64,000 nucleotides of DNA from contig CACWNV010000006.1 in NCBI GenBank assembly GCA_902762325.1, positions 1-64,000 on the forward strand. Direction: 5' to 3'. The position numbers were made by a program, and so were the translations under genes. Source of the stretch: an uncultured Prevotellaceae bacterium. GTDB lineage: Bacteria; Bacteroidota; Bacteroidia; Bacteroidales; Bacteroidaceae. Within the stretch, counting starts at the first letter, position 1. The number at the start of each line of letters is the position of its first letter. Positions 52,751-63,125 of this stretch are shown piece by piece. The notes under the pieces were generated by a model that was not told where the DNA came from, ran no database searches, and saw nothing but the letters and a program-made list of their open reading frames with translations.

Positions 52751-53938
52751 TTAATGATGGAAGAGTCTTACTCCTGTGAATGCCATGGCAATACCATATT
52801 TGTCGCATGTCATGATGACATGGTCGTCGCGCACACTACCTCCAGCCTGAGCGATATATTCAACGCCGCTCTTATGAGCTCGCTCGATGTTGTCTCCAAA
52901 GGGGAAGAAAGCATCAGAGCCGAGTGCCACCTTAGTGTTTTTGGCAATCCATTCGAGTTTCTCCTCACGTGTGAGCACTGCAGGCTTCTCTTTGAAGAAC
53001 AGTTCCCATGTTCCATCAGCCAGCACATCATCATGATCGTCTGAGATATACACATCGATGGTGTTGTCGCGGTCGGCGCGTCTGATGCCGTCAACGAAAG
53101 GCAGAGCCATCACCTTCGGATGCTGGCGCAACCACCAGATGTCGGCTTTGTTGCCAGCCAGACGAGTGCAGTGTATACGACTCTGTTGTCCGGCTCCGAT
53201 ACCGATGGCCTGACCGTCCTTAACGTAGCATACAGAGTTCGACTGAGTGTATTTCAGTGTGATGAGGCTGATGATGAGGTCTCTGAGAGCAGCCTCGGTG
53301 AATGTCTTGTTCTTGGTAGGGATGTTCTCAAACAGAGCGGGGTCGTCAAGACGAATCTCGTTGTGCCCTTGTTCGAAGGTTATACCGAACACTTGTTTGC
53401 GCTCGATGGCCTGCGGAGTGTAGTCAGGGTCTATTTTGATGACATTGTATGTTCCTTTTCGCTTGGCCATCAGGATGTCGATGGCCTCTGGCGTATAGTC
53501 GGGAGCAATCACACCATCGGACACTTCACGCTTGATGATGCTGGCGGTAACAGCATCGCAGGTGTCGCTGAGTGCAATGAAGTCTCCATAGCTTGACATG
53601 CGGTCGGCTCCTCGTGCTCTGGCGTATGCACAAGCGATGGGGGAGTCGTCGAGTCCCTGGATGTCATCAACAAAATAGATTTTCTTCAGAGTGTCGGAAA
53701 GTGGCAGTCCGACAGCAGCACCGGCAGGGCTCACGTGCTTGAACGAAGCGGCAGCAGGCAGTCCCGTAGCAGCTTTTAACTCTTTTACAAGTTGCCATGA
53801 GTTTAATGCATCGAGAAAGTTAATGTAACCGGGACGACCGTTGATAACTTCAAGGGGCAGTTCAGCCTCGCCTTCCATGAAGATGCGGGCAGGTTTCTGG
53901 TTCGGATTGCATCCGTACTTCAATTGTAATTCTTTCAT
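52751..53938 (-). CDS. Stand-alone AICAR formyltransferase (PurH C-terminal domain type)
   Basis: A 395-residue enzyme for the penultimate step of IMP synthesis. The transformylase motifs are seen: LKYGCNPNQKPA at the start, AASFKHVSPAGAAVG near 63, TQSNSVCYVKDGQAIGIGAG near 235 and GSDAFFPFGDNIERA near 343. The IMP cyclohydrolase domain of bifunctional PurH is absent, so another protein must close the ring. This separated form exists in several anaerobe lineages. Confidence 0.88.
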   Translation of the reverse strand: MKELQLKYGCNPNQKPARIFMEGEAELPLEVINGRPGYINFLDALNSWQLVKELKAATGLPAAASFKHVSPAGAAVGLPLSDTLKKIYFVDDIQGLDDSPIACAYARARGADRMSSYGDFIALSDTCDAVTASIIKREVSDGVIAPDYTPEAIDILMAKRKGTYNVIKIDPDYTPQAIERKQVFGITFEQGHNEIRLDDPALFENIPTKNKTFTEAALRDLIISLITLKYTQSNSVCYVKDGQAIGIGAGQQSRIHCTRLAGNKADIWWLRQHPKVMALPFVDGIRRADRDNTIDVYISDDHDDVLADGTWELFFKEKPAVLTREEKLEWIAKNTKVALGSDAFFPFGDNIERAHKSGVEYIAQAGGSVRDDHVIMTCDKYGIAMAFTGVRLFHH

Positions 53939-54032
53939 ATTCTATTGTTATTCGATGTAATCTTTATCCTGATATGGACTGTACGGAACGATTTTGCCGT
54001 ATTTCTTTTTAAAGGAGTAACCAATGTTTTTG

Positions 54033-54040
54033 CAAAATTA
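54033..54040 (-). promoter_or_regulatory. -7 element of the AICAR formyltransferase gene
   Basis: Minus strand TAATTTTG, giving a leader of about 90 bases before the ATG at 53938. No riboswitch is recognised in it. Confidence 0.5.
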
Positions 54041-54095
54041 CGAAAAAAGATGCAGATATAGGTGCATTTGTCAGGAAAATCTCAAAATAAATGCT

Positions 54096-54103
54096 TATCT
54101 TTG
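54096..54103 (+). promoter_or_regulatory. -7 element of the GT2-HIT-SpoIID operon
   Basis: TATCTTTG. It lies downstream of an in-frame ATG at 54091, which rules that start out and supports the ATG at 54124. Confidence 0.7.
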
Positions 54104-54123
54104 CGAAGTTAATCTATGAGATA

Positions 54124-57100
54124 ATGAGAGAAAAGATAGATTGTTTCTTGCCGTGTAGCCAGTTACAGGATGTCGAGGCTATGCTTTCTGTGTTGCGGCA
54201 TGACAAGACAGTAAGATATATATATCTGATGGTTTCAGATAGTTTTGCCCGCATTAATGCCGTGCCGGCAGACTGCCGTTATATCGTGGTTGACAATATC
54301 ATGTCTACCCGCAGCATGGAAGCTGTGGCCAGACAATCGGACGCTGATTATGTGCTGCTGAGTCTGAAGACCACACCGATAGTGCTGGGCATGTATGCGC
54401 TGGAGCGGCTGTTGCGGACTGCTACCGAGACAGATGCCGTCATGGTTTATGCAGATAGGTATGTGCGAAACAGCGATGCTGACTCTGCTAAGGTGGAGCG
54501 TCATCCGACAATCGACTATCAGAAAGGCAGTCTGCGTGACGATTTCGATTTCGGACAGCTGGTACTTATCCGTTCCTGCCAGTTGAAGGCATGGTGTGCT
54601 GAGCACGGCTCGGCTGATTATCAGTATGCCGGATGGTACGACCTGCGACTATATCTTAGCAGAAAGGGACAGCTTTTCCACCTTAATGAATATTTGTATA
54701 CGGAGGTGGAACTGGATACCCGTAAGAGCGGTGAGAAGCAGTTCGACTATGTGAACCCTCGAAACCGTGAGGTGCAGATAGAGATGGAACAAGCCGTAAC
54801 GGCTCATCTGGACAATATCGGTGCCTTGGTGGACACATCGTCATATCATCAGATGGACTTCCGAGAACAGGACTTTGAGTATGAGGCTTCGGTTGTGATA
54901 CCAGTCTTCAATCGGGAGAAAACGATTGCGGATGCTGTGAAGTCGGCTTTGTCACAATCAACTTCTTTCAAATACAATGTCATCGTTGTAGACAACCATT
55001 CTACTGACCGTACCGGAGAGATTCTTGAACGGCTACGGGATGAGAATGGGGGAGAACGATTGATTCATATTGTTCCGGACCGGACTGATCTGGGTATTGG
55101 CGGTTGCTGGAATGTGGCTGTCAATGATGACCGCTGTGGGCGCTTTGCCGTCCAGCTGGACTCCGACGACCTTTATTCATCGCCGCGTACATTGCAGCAG
55201 ATAGTGGATGCTTTCTATAAACAGAAGGCTGCCATGATTATCGGCAGTTATCGGATGTGCGACTTCGACCTGAATACACTGCCGCCAGGACTCATCGACC
55301 ATAAAGAGTGGACAGACGAAAACGGACCGAATAATGCATTGAGAATCAACGGGCTGGGAGCACCACGGGCCTTCTTTACACCATTGGTGCGACAGATACA
55401 GTTCCCCAATACCAGTTATGGAGAAGATTATGCGCTGGGACTGGCTTTCTCACGACAGTACCGTATAGGACGAATCTTTACGGAATTGTATCTCTGTCGG
55501 CGATGGAGCGGGAACAGCGATGCTGCACTGGACGTGGAGCGAGTGAATGCCAATAATCTTTATAAAGACCGTTTGCGCACAATGGAACTGCTGGCTCGTC
55601 AGCAGAAGAAAGAATGGCCCGATGCCTTGCAGCGATTCTTCGACCGGCAATTAGTGAAATGGACTGCTGCCCGAAACCACTTCCGTGACTTGCGTGATGT
55701 GAAGACGCGGGAACTGCCGTGTGGCGACATCATGCTGAAAGTACAGTGGAACCCGACAAGAATCGTCTCTACAGGAGCAAAGATTGACAAGAAGACGGTG
55801 GAAGCACGCCCTTGCTTCCTTTGCGAGAAGAACAGACCTGAGGAGCAGATAGAAGTGTCGATTGACGACCGTTTTGAATTGCTTGTCAATCCGTTCCCTA
55901 TTCTGCCGACACATTTCACAATACCCCATAAGAAACATCAGCCACAACGGATTGCTCCTTACTATAGGGAAATCCATAAACTGCTGAAACTGTATCCTGA
56001 ACTGATGGTTTTCTACAATGGTCCGAAGTGCGGTGCTTCTGCACCCGACCATGCACACCTACAGGCTGGCACCAGTGGTATCCTGCCTATTCAGACAGGC
56101 TGGCAACTGCTGAGCCGTAATGCGGAAATCGTCTATGCGCTCAATGAAGACGAATATGTGGCAGTAATACACGACTTCGTGGTTCCAGCATTTGTTATCA
56201 AGAGCCGTCATGGAGCTACCGATTTTGAGATGTTCCAGACATTGTACAACTGTCTGCCTCCAGCAGAGGAAAAAGGAGAGGAGCCGTCGCAGAACATCGT
56301 GTCTTGGCGACAGGGTGACGACTATCTGTCAGTGGTGTTCCCGAGAAGAAAACATCGTCCGAAATGTTATTATGCCGAAGGAGACGAGCAACTGCTGGTC
56401 AGTCCTGGTGCTCTTGACATGTCAGGACTGCTGATTACGCCCAGGAAGGAAGATTTTGAGCGGATAACGCCCAAACAGGCTGAGCAGATACTCAAGGAGT
56501 GTGCGGTGGATGAAACGACCATGCAAGAGATACTGGCGAACATCAGGCTTCGTGCTGCAGAGAAACAGAAGACGAAGAACCTTATAGAAGGACTTCCTAA
56601 CATCGACGGACAACCCATCGTGACGGTCGGTATCGTGAGCGGGCAGACCATCCGGTTCCTTCTCAATACACCCTATCTGGCTAAAGGAACAGAAATAGCT
56701 GGAGAACAGGAGGTGTCGTTCTCTGAAGGCGGTATCCTGTGGAATGGAAAACAATACAGGGAACTGCTGTTCCAGCCTACCAGTAAGGATTCGTCGTTCT
56801 CGCTCTCGGATGTGACAATTGGCGTGAACTTCCATTGGGAACGAAAGGAGACTCAGACATTCAGCGGTGTTCTCCGGCTGGTAGTGGAGGCAGACAGCAT
56901 TTGTGCCATCAACGAACTGCCGGTGGAGAACTATCTGGAGAGTGTCATCTCAAGTGAGATGAGTGCCACCTCATCGAAGGAACTTCTCAAGGCGCATGCC
57001 GTCATCTCCCGTAGCTGGCTGCTGGCTCAGCTTGTGAAGAGGGCAAGGGGCGTAGAGAATGGTGATAACTTCTTCTCGTTCATTAAGAAGGAGGACGAGC

Positions 57101-57846
57101 TGATTCGCTGGTACGACCGGGAAGATCACACCATCTTCGATGTCTGTGCCGATGACCATTGCCAGCGTTATCAGGGAATCACACGTGCCACAAATCCTTA
57201 TGTTGCCAAAGCTGTCAGGGCAACACGCGGACAGATTCTTCTCTCCAATGGTGAGATCTGTGATGCCCGTTTCAGCAAATGTTGCGGCGGACGTACAGAA
57301 GAATATCAGTATTGTTGGGAGAATATCCGCAAACCTTATCTGGTGTCGGTGGAGGATGAATTCTGCAACACTTCCGACCCACAGATAATCTCACAGGTGC
57401 TCAATGACTATGATCAGGAAACACAGGATTTCTACCGCTGGCATGTGACATATACCCAGAAGGAACTGGCTGCACTGATATCGGATAATATGAAGATGGA
57501 CTTCGGACAGATTGTCGATCTGATACCGTTGGAGCGTGGCAAGAGCGGTCGTATCTCGAGACTGAAGATTGTGGGGACCAAGCGTTCGTTTACCATTGGC
57601 AAGGAACTGGAAATCCGTCGTGTACTCAGTAAATCGCATCTGTTGAGTTCAGCCTTCGAGGTGGAAAAGACGTTCGGAAAGGATAATACAGTTCCTACAT
57701 CATTCCGTCTGAACGGTGCAGGGTGGGGACATGGTGTCGGCCTCTGTCAGATAGGTGCTGCTGTAATGGGGGAGAAAGGCTATAAATATGATGAGATACT
57801 GTTGCACTATTATCAGAGTGCAGAAATAAAAAAGATATACAAGTAA
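54124..57846 (+). CDS. Three-domain fusion: GT2 glycosyltransferase, DUF4922/HIT-like domain, SpoIID domain
   Basis: A 1240-residue cytoplasmic-looking protein without signal peptide. Residues about 1-230 resemble a degenerate GT-A fold. About 250-510 is a family-2 glycosyltransferase ([18 protein letters not shown]; acidic QLDSDD near 346). About 535-820 is a HIT/galactose-1-phosphate-uridylyltransferase-like region (DUF4922 type) with a CFLC pair (564, 567) and the catalytic triad motif HAHLQ (643-647). About 830-1240 is a SpoIID/LytB domain ([19 protein letters not shown] near 930, [16 protein letters not shown] near 1050, and [16 protein letters not shown] near the end). SpoIID proteins cleave peptidoglycan glycan chains. 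The next gene, an AmpG-like permease, begins directly after the stop, so cell-wall sugar recycling or modification is a reasonable guess. Confidence 0.82.
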   Translation: MREKIDCFLPCSQLQDVEAMLSVLRHDKTVRYIYLMVSDSFARINAVPADCRYIVVDNIMSTRSMEAVARQSDADYVLLSLKTTPIVLGMYALERLLRTATETDAVMVYADRYVRNSDADSAKVERHPTIDYQKGSLRDDFDFGQLVLIRSCQLKAWCAEHGSADYQYAGWYDLRLYLSRKGQLFHLNEYLYTEVELDTRKSGEKQFDYVNPRNREVQIEMEQAVTAHLDNIGALVDTSSYHQMDFREQDFEYEASVVIPVFNREKTIADAVKSALSQSTSFKYNVIVVDNHSTDRTGEILERLRDENGGERLIHIVPDRTDLGIGGCWNVAVNDDRCGRFAVQLDSDDLYSSPRTLQQIVDAFYKQKAAMIIGSYRMCDFDLNTLPPGLIDHKEWTDENGPNNALRINGLGAPRAFFTPLVRQIQFPNTSYGEDYALGLAFSRQYRIGRIFTELYLCRRWSGNSDAALDVERVNANNLYKDRLRTMELLARQQKKEWPDALQRFFDRQLVKWTAARNHFRDLRDVKTRELPCGDIMLKVQWNPTRIVSTGAKIDKKTVEARPCFLCEKNRPEEQIEVSIDDRFELLVNPFPILPTHFTIPHKKHQPQRIAPYYREIHKLLKLYPELMVFYNGPKCGASAPDHAHLQAGTSGILPIQTGWQLLSRNAEIVYALNEDEYVAVIHDFVVPAFVIKSRHGATDFEMFQTLYNCLPPAEEKGEEPSQNIVSWRQGDDYLSVVFPRRKHRPKCYYAEGDEQLLVSPGALDMSGLLITPRKEDFERITPKQAEQILKECAVDETTMQEILANIRLRAAEKQKTKNLIEGLPNIDGQPIVTVGIVSGQTIRFLLNTPYLAKGTEIAGEQEVSFSEGGILWNGKQYRELLFQPTSKDSSFSLSDVTIGVNFHWERKETQTFSGVLRLVVEADSICAINELPVENYLESVISSEMSATSSKELLKAHAVISRSWLLAQLVKRARGVENGDNFFSFIKKEDELIRWYDREDHTIFDVCADDHCQRYQGITRATNPYVAKAVRATRGQILLSNGEICDARFSKCCGGRTEEYQYCWENIRKPYLVSVEDEFCNTSDPQIISQVLNDYDQETQDFYRWHVTYTQKELAALISDNMKMDFGQIVDLIPLERGKSGRISRLKIVGTKRSFTIGKELEIRRVLSKSHLLSSAFEVEKTFGKDNTVPTSFRLNGAGWGHGVGLCQIGAAVMGEKGYKYDEILLHYYQSAEIKKIYK

Positions 57847-59121
57847 ATGAAAAAGACAAATCCTTGGAGTTGGGTTCCGACTCTTTACTTTGCAGAAGGT
57901 CTGCCCTATGTGGCAGTAATGACTATTTCGCTGGTATTGTATAAACAGTTGGGACTAAGCAATGCAGAGATAACATTTTACACGTCATGGCTATACTTGC
58001 CATGGGTTATCAAACCTTTATGGAGTCCTTTCATCGATCTGATAAAAACCAAGCGATGGTGGATTGTATCGATGGAACTGCTTGTCGGTGCAGCATTTGG
58101 AGGAGTGGCGTTTACCATTCCTACCCAGTTCTGGCTTCAGGGAACACTGTTTTTCTTCTGGGTGATGGCTTTTTCATCAGCCACTCACGACATAGCAGCT
58201 GACGGATATTACATGTTAGGGCTTGATGAACACCAGCAGGCCTGGTTTGTGGGAATCCGTTCCACTTTCTATCGGTTGGCAACCATCTTCGGTCAGGGAG
58301 TACTCGTGATGATTGCTGGTAATCTGCAAGTTATCTACCGCAACAGCATCAGCTACTCATGGAGTCTGATGTTCTATGGTGTGACAGGATTGTTTATAGC
58401 CTTGTGGTTATGGCATAGTGCTATACTGCCAAGGCCGAAGGAAGACGCACCACGCGAGGATGTGAATGCACGTACAATCTGGAAGGAATTTGTCAATACT
58501 ATTATCACATTCTTTCAGAAACCACAGGTGGTGGCAGGTATTCTTTTCATGCTGTTCTATCGTATGCCGGAAGGTCTGCTGGCTAAAGTTTCGGCCCTCT
58601 TCCTCATTGATGCAGCCCACAATGGAGGTATGGGGCTGTCCCCTCAGGAATATGGACTGGTGCAGGGCACAGTGGGTGTTATCGGACTGACGCTTGGTGG
58701 TATCCTTGGTGGCATCTGTGCCGGGCGTGATGGCCTCAAGCGATGGCTGTGGCCGATGGTCTGTGCTATTACACTGCCTGACATCGTGTATGTCTATTTG
58801 AGCTATGCCTTGCCTGAAAGTCTGTTGGTAATCAATGTCTGCGTCTTTATAGAGCAGTTTGGCTACGGATTTGGATTTACGGCTTATATGCTATACCTTA
58901 TATATTATAGTCAGGGAAACTTCAAGACCAGTCATTATGCACTGTGTACGGCTTTCATGGCACTCTCCATGATGATACCTGGTCTTTTTGCAGGAGCATT
59001 GCAGGAATCAGTGGGTTATCGTGCTTTCTTTATCATCGTCATGATATGCTGTGCGATTACCTTTGTTGTTACCTCATTCCTGAAGATTGACCCGCATTTC
59101 GGAAAGAAGGAGAACGAGTAG
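57847..59121 (+). CDS. AmpG-like muropeptide permease (MFS)
   Basis: A 424-residue, twelve-segment transporter. The N-terminus WVPTLYFAEGLPYVAV and the following LYLPWVIKPLWSPFIDL and SATHDIAADGYYM are hallmarks of AmpG, which imports anhydro-muropeptides for recycling. It begins on the base after the upstream stop and ends 1 base before umuD. Confidence 0.88.
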   Translation: MKKTNPWSWVPTLYFAEGLPYVAVMTISLVLYKQLGLSNAEITFYTSWLYLPWVIKPLWSPFIDLIKTKRWWIVSMELLVGAAFGGVAFTIPTQFWLQGTLFFFWVMAFSSATHDIAADGYYMLGLDEHQQAWFVGIRSTFYRLATIFGQGVLVMIAGNLQVIYRNSISYSWSLMFYGVTGLFIALWLWHSAILPRPKEDAPREDVNARTIWKEFVNTIITFFQKPQVVAGILFMLFYRMPEGLLAKVSALFLIDAAHNGGMGLSPQEYGLVQGTVGVIGLTLGGILGGICAGRDGLKRWLWPMVCAITLPDIVYVYLSYALPESLLVINVCVFIEQFGYGFGFTAYMLYLIYYSQGNFKTSHYALCTAFMALSMMIPGLFAGALQESVGYRAFFIIVMICCAITFVVTSFLKIDPHFGKKENE

Positions 59122-59122
59122 G

Positions 59123-59575
59123 ATGGAAGAACAAGTCAGACTGACTTTTCACAAGGTGGGACTGGATACAGAACTCTCCATACCCCTTGCCCAAAATCCT
59201 GTAAAAGCTGGATTTCCTTCGCCTGCCCAGGACTATATGGGAGATGAAATAGACCTGAACAAGGTGCTCATCAGGCACAGAGAAGCAACTTTCTATGTGC
59301 GTGTCTCGGGTGACTCGATGACCGACGCTGGTATTCTTGACGGTGATTTGGCCGTTGTGGACAAAGAAATTGATGCGCAGGATGGTGACTTTGTCATTGC
59401 TTTTGTCGATGGCGATTTCACCATCAAGCAATTCCGTAAGGATAAAAGCGGGTTCTTCGGTTGGCTCGTTCCCTGGAATAAGCATTATCCGCGTATTCGG
59501 GTGGATAGTTCTAACGACTTTATCGTCTGGGGTGTCGTGACTTATGTGATACATCAGATGAACAGAATAAAATGA
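59123..59575 (+). CDS. umuD: UmuD-like S24 peptidase (SOS mutagenesis)
   Basis: A 150-residue LexA/UmuD-fold autoprotease. The self-cleavage site is in PVKAGFPSP near residue 22, the nucleophile serine in SGDSMTDAG near 59 and the general-base lysine in GDFTIKQF near 95. Cleaved UmuD forms DNA polymerase V with UmuC. I see no SOS box directly upstream, because the start lies 1 base after the AmpG gene. Confidence 0.92.
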   Translation: MEEQVRLTFHKVGLDTELSIPLAQNPVKAGFPSPAQDYMGDEIDLNKVLIRHREATFYVRVSGDSMTDAGILDGDLAVVDKEIDAQDGDFVIAFVDGDFTIKQFRKDKSGFFGWLVPWNKHYPRIRVDSSNDFIVWGVVTYVIHQMNRIK

Positions 59576-59602
59576 AAAAGAGAAATAGTGAGAAGGTAGA
59601 CA

Positions 59603-60931
59603 ATGCAACTGTTTGGACTCGCTGACTGCAATAATTTTTATTGCTCGTGCGAACGGACCTTTCGTCCGGATCTTGTGGGTAAGCCTGTCGTTGTGCTTAG
59701 CAATAACGACGGGTGTATCATTGCACGCAGTGAGGAGGCCAAAGCTCTTGGTATCAAGATGGGAGAGCCATTCTTTCAGCGACGAGCCTTTCTTCAGGAG
59801 AATGGGGTGGCGGTCTTCAGCAGTAACTATGCGCTCTATGGGTCTATGTCTCACCGCGTGATGTCACTGCTGGCTCAGTATACTCCACAACTGGATGTCT
59901 ATTCCATTGATGAGGCTTTTCTCGATTTTTCAGCATTCAACAATATTCCCGACATTAAACAATATGGAGAACAATTGGTGCATCGTGTGACGAAAGCAAC
60001 GGGAATACCTATTTCGCTTGGCATTGCTCCTACTTATACTCTGGCAAAAATGTCAAGTAAGTTTGCCAAGAAATATAAAGGTTATAAAGGCTGTTGTCTA
60101 ATGGATACTGACGAGAAGCGTCAGAAGGCTTTGCAACTGTTTCCCATAAAAGATGTCTGGGGCATCGGACGGAGGCTTTCCACAGACATGGTTTATCAGG
60201 GAATCCATACGGCAGCAGACTTTGCCGCTAAGTCTGAGCAATGGGTGAGAAGTCACTTTACGGTTACTACACTACGCACATGGAAGGAGCTAAACGGTAT
60301 TCCCTGCATCAGTCTGGATGAACTGCCTCAGAAGAAATCTATCTGTACCAGCAGAAGCTTTCCAGAAAGGGGAATAGCAGATGTCGGTGCGTTGGAGGAA
60401 GCCGTGGCTGCCTTCGCCTCTTTGTGCGCCAAGAAAATGCGTGAGCAGCAGTCGTGCTGTCAAAACGTGACAGTCTTTGCTCATACAAGTCGCTTTGCCA
60501 CTGATGGACCAGTTCACGTTATCCAAAAGACACGGAGTCTTTCTGCCCCTACACAGGATACTTCGGAAATATCTTCTGTTGCATTGAATATGCTACGTTC
60601 TGAGATAGATATTTATCGGAACAGTCATCTGGCAGGGAAGGATATAGGAGAGAGAGCCGACGTGATGTCGTCTCCTCATTATAAAAAAGCTGGTGTCATC
60701 TTGTGGGGATTTGTGCCACAGAATGCCATCCAGCAGGATTTGTTTGACCATATTGACCGAAACAGACAGACGGCATTGATCAAAGCTATTGACGAAATCA
60801 ACCGTAAGAACGGGCATGACCGTGTCCGTATTGCCACAGAAGGAACGGATGTTCCCTTTGAGCCGGATCATCAGTATCGATCCAGGCAGTTCACCACAGA
60901 CATTAATGATGTGCTGGTGGCGCAAATATGA
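59603..60931 (+). CDS. umuC: DNA polymerase V catalytic subunit UmuC
   Basis: A 442-residue Y-family translesion polymerase. ADCNNFYCSCERTFRP at the start carries the first metal-binding aspartate, SNNDGCIIARSEEAK is the nucleotide-binding segment, and YSIDEAFLDF near residue 97 holds the catalytic acidic pair. The little-finger and C-terminal UmuC-specific domains are complete. It lies 27 bases after umuD. Confidence 0.95.
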   Translation: MQLFGLADCNNFYCSCERTFRPDLVGKPVVVLSNNDGCIIARSEEAKALGIKMGEPFFQRRAFLQENGVAVFSSNYALYGSMSHRVMSLLAQYTPQLDVYSIDEAFLDFSAFNNIPDIKQYGEQLVHRVTKATGIPISLGIAPTYTLAKMSSKFAKKYKGYKGCCLMDTDEKRQKALQLFPIKDVWGIGRRLSTDMVYQGIHTAADFAAKSEQWVRSHFTVTTLRTWKELNGIPCISLDELPQKKSICTSRSFPERGIADVGALEEAVAAFASLCAKKMREQQSCCQNVTVFAHTSRFATDGPVHVIQKTRSLSAPTQDTSEISSVALNMLRSEIDIYRNSHLAGKDIGERADVMSSPHYKKAGVILWGFVPQNAIQQDLFDHIDRNRQTALIKAIDEINRKNGHDRVRIATEGTDVPFEPDHQYRSRQFTTDINDVLVAQI

Positions 60932-60965
60932 TATCTTGGAAGAGAGATAATAAGAATCTAAATAT

Positions 60966-62288
60966 ATGACTGTAATGGAAAACAAAAAAAGATCTATCCT
61001 GATTAAGGATGGGGTGAGCTATGTGCTACCTTTCATCCTTGTCACCTCATGTTTTGCTTTGTGGGGTTTTGCCAATGACATCACCAACCCGATGGTGAAG
61101 GCGTTTTCAAAAATCTTCCGAATGAGTGTCACTGACGGAGCCTTGGTGCAGGTGGCATTCTATGGAGGCTACTTTGCCATGGCCTTTCCTGCCGCCATGT
61201 TTATCCGTAAATACTCCTATAAGGCAGGAGTGCTTATGGGACTGGGATTATATGCCGTGGGTGCCTTGCTCTTTTTTCCGGCTAAATTGACAGGAGACTA
61301 TTACCCGTTCCTTCTGGCTTACTTCATCCTGACATGCGGCCTTTCGTTTCTGGAAACCAGCTGTAACCCTTTCATCCTGTCAATGGGACCAGAGGAGACG
61401 GCTACGCAACGACTGAACATGGCACAGTCGTTTAATCCTATGGGATCGCTTGTTGGTATGTTTGTAGCAATGAATTTCATTCAGGCGAAACTGAATCCGA
61501 TGGACACCGAAGCCCGTGCAAAACTCTCTGATGCGGAGTTTGAAGCTGTCAAGGATGCCGACCTTTCAGTCTTGATAGGACCTTACTTGTGGATAGGGGT
61601 GGTGATTGTTGTCATCTTCTTGGTTCTTTTGTTTGCGAAGATGCCTAAAAATGCAGATGGAGGTTCTTCTGTCGCATTTATTCCATCGTTAAAACGCATC
61701 TGTTCCATTCCACGATACCGTGAAGGAGTGATAGCACAGTTTTTCTATGTGGGAACCCAGATAATGTGCTGGACATTTATTATCCAATATGGTACACGCG
61801 TCTTCATGAACGAGGGGATGGACGAACAGGCTGCTGAGGTGTTGTCTCAGCGATACAACATTATTGCCATGGCAATCTTCTGTTGTAGTCGTTTTATCTG
61901 TACGTTCTTCTTACGCTTTATCAATGCCGGCAAACTGTTAGGTCTTCTTGCCTTTGTTGCTGGAATCCTTATCTTAGGAGTCATTTTCATTGATGGAAGA
62001 TTAGGTCTCTATTGTCTGGTAGCCGTCTCTGCTTGTATGTCGCTGATGTTCCCGACCATTTATGGTATAGCCTTGCAAGGTCTGGGGGATGACGCGAAAC
62101 TTGGTTCGGCAGGATTGATTATGGCAATCTTAGGCGGTTCTGTGTTGCCTCCGTTGCAAGCCATGATAATAGATAAAGGTTTCATTGGCGGTTTTGCAGC
62201 AGTGAACATTTCTTTTGTACTCCCATTTTTCTGCTTTGTTGTGATTGCCATTTATGGTTATAGAACTTATCTACGTACAAGAGCATGA
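60966..62288 (+). CDS. FucP-family sugar:H+ symporter (MFS)
   Basis: A 440-residue membrane protein with twelve segments. LVTSCFALWGFANDITNPMV near residue 26 and ETSCNPFILSMGPEETATQRLN near 135 are typical of the FucP/GlcP group carrying L-fucose or other hexoses. The 4-base overlap with a rhamnose-mutarotase-type gene suggests a 6-deoxyhexose substrate. An in-frame ATG three codons downstream is an alternative start. Confidence 0.88.
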   Translation: MTVMENKKRSILIKDGVSYVLPFILVTSCFALWGFANDITNPMVKAFSKIFRMSVTDGALVQVAFYGGYFAMAFPAAMFIRKYSYKAGVLMGLGLYAVGALLFFPAKLTGDYYPFLLAYFILTCGLSFLETSCNPFILSMGPEETATQRLNMAQSFNPMGSLVGMFVAMNFIQAKLNPMDTEARAKLSDAEFEAVKDADLSVLIGPYLWIGVVIVVIFLVLLFAKMPKNADGGSSVAFIPSLKRICSIPRYREGVIAQFFYVGTQIMCWTFIIQYGTRVFMNEGMDEQAAEVLSQRYNIIAMAIFCCSRFICTFFLRFINAGKLLGLLAFVAGILILGVIFIDGRLGLYCLVAVSACMSLMFPTIYGIALQGLGDDAKLGSAGLIMAILGGSVLPPLQAMIIDKGFIGGFAAVNISFVLPFFCFVVIAIYGYRTYLRTRA

Positions 62289-62662
62289 CGGAAGGATATA
62301 AGGTACAGACATACCATCAGCCGGTCAAACGCTACTGTCAGACGATGGATCTAAAGAACGAACCGGCTCTTATTAAAGAATATCGGAACAGACACAGCGA
62401 AGATAATGCCTGGAAAGAAATTCTTGACGGAATTCGTGCGGTTGGGATATTGGAAATGGAAATCTATATCCTTGACAACAGACTGTTCATGATTGTTGAG
62501 ACTCCACTTGACTTCGACTGGGATTCGGCGATGGCAAAGTTGGCTACATTGCCCCGTCAGCAGGAGTGGGAAGAGTACATGGCAATGTTTCAGGACTGTG
62601 ATGCCACAGCGACTTCGGATGAGAAATGGAAGATGATGGAGCGGATGTTCTATCTCTATTGA
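62285..62662 (+). CDS. L-rhamnose mutarotase-like protein (RhaM/DUF718)
   Basis: A 125-residue ferredoxin-like-fold protein. RYCQTMDLKNEPALIKEYR, ILEMEIYILDNRLFMIVET and WEEYMAMFQD are the family's conserved segments. The enzyme interconverts sugar anomers. The ATGA overlap with the FucP-type transporter gene couples uptake and anomer conversion. Fucose rather than rhamnose could be the substrate. Confidence 0.85.
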   Translation: MTEGYKVQTYHQPVKRYCQTMDLKNEPALIKEYRNRHSEDNAWKEILDGIRAVGILEMEIYILDNRLFMIVETPLDFDWDSAMAKLATLPRQQEWEEYMAMFQDCDATATSDEKWKMMERMFYLY

Positions 62663-62669
62663 CCAGACA

Positions 62670-63125
62670 TCAGAGTTGGAGCTGGGAATAATCGGGGATA
62701 TCATTTAAAAATATTGGGCACTGCTGTTCGTAGTCCATCTTACAGCAGTAGTGTTCCAGCCCATTGCTTATGACGAGGTAATCGACATGTAGAAGCAGAT
62801 TATAGGTGCTGATTTGTTCGAAGACCTGTTGAGAGATGGAAATGCTTGGAGCTTTGTATTCGATTATCATTCGGGGACGTAGTTCTCTATCGTAGAGTAC
62901 AGAATCGGCTCGTAAGACTTTTGAACCGCTTTTCAGTGGAATTTCATTGGCCAACAGACTGGCAGGGTATCCTTTATGTTCAATGAGGAAATGGATGAAA
63001 TGCTGACGAACCCACTCCTCAGGAGTCAAAGCCACATATTTTCGACGAAGAATATCGAAAATATGTGGCTTCTCTTTTGTCCCTGACAATTTTATCGGAT
63101 AACTTGGTAGGTTTAATCGAATCAT
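62670..63125 (-). CDS. Stand-alone HsdR N-terminal (PD-ExK) nuclease-domain protein
   Basis: A 151-residue protein with the type I restriction enzyme R N-terminal fold only: D74 in LRADSVLYD and E89-Y-K91 in MIIEYKAPS form the PD-(D/E)xK site, followed by QVFEQISTYN (the Q-x-x-x-Y motif of this group). No helicase domain is present. Such single-domain genes may act in DNA repair or be regulators; function unknown. The frame is open to 63236, but the start at 63125 begins the conserved part and fits the promoter. It is divergent from holA. Confidence 0.82.
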   Translation of the reverse strand: MIRLNLPSYPIKLSGTKEKPHIFDILRRKYVALTPEEWVRQHFIHFLIEHKGYPASLLANEIPLKSGSKVLRADSVLYDRELRPRMIIEYKAPSISISQQVFEQISTYNLLLHVDYLVISNGLEHYCCKMDYEQQCPIFLNDIPDYSQLQL

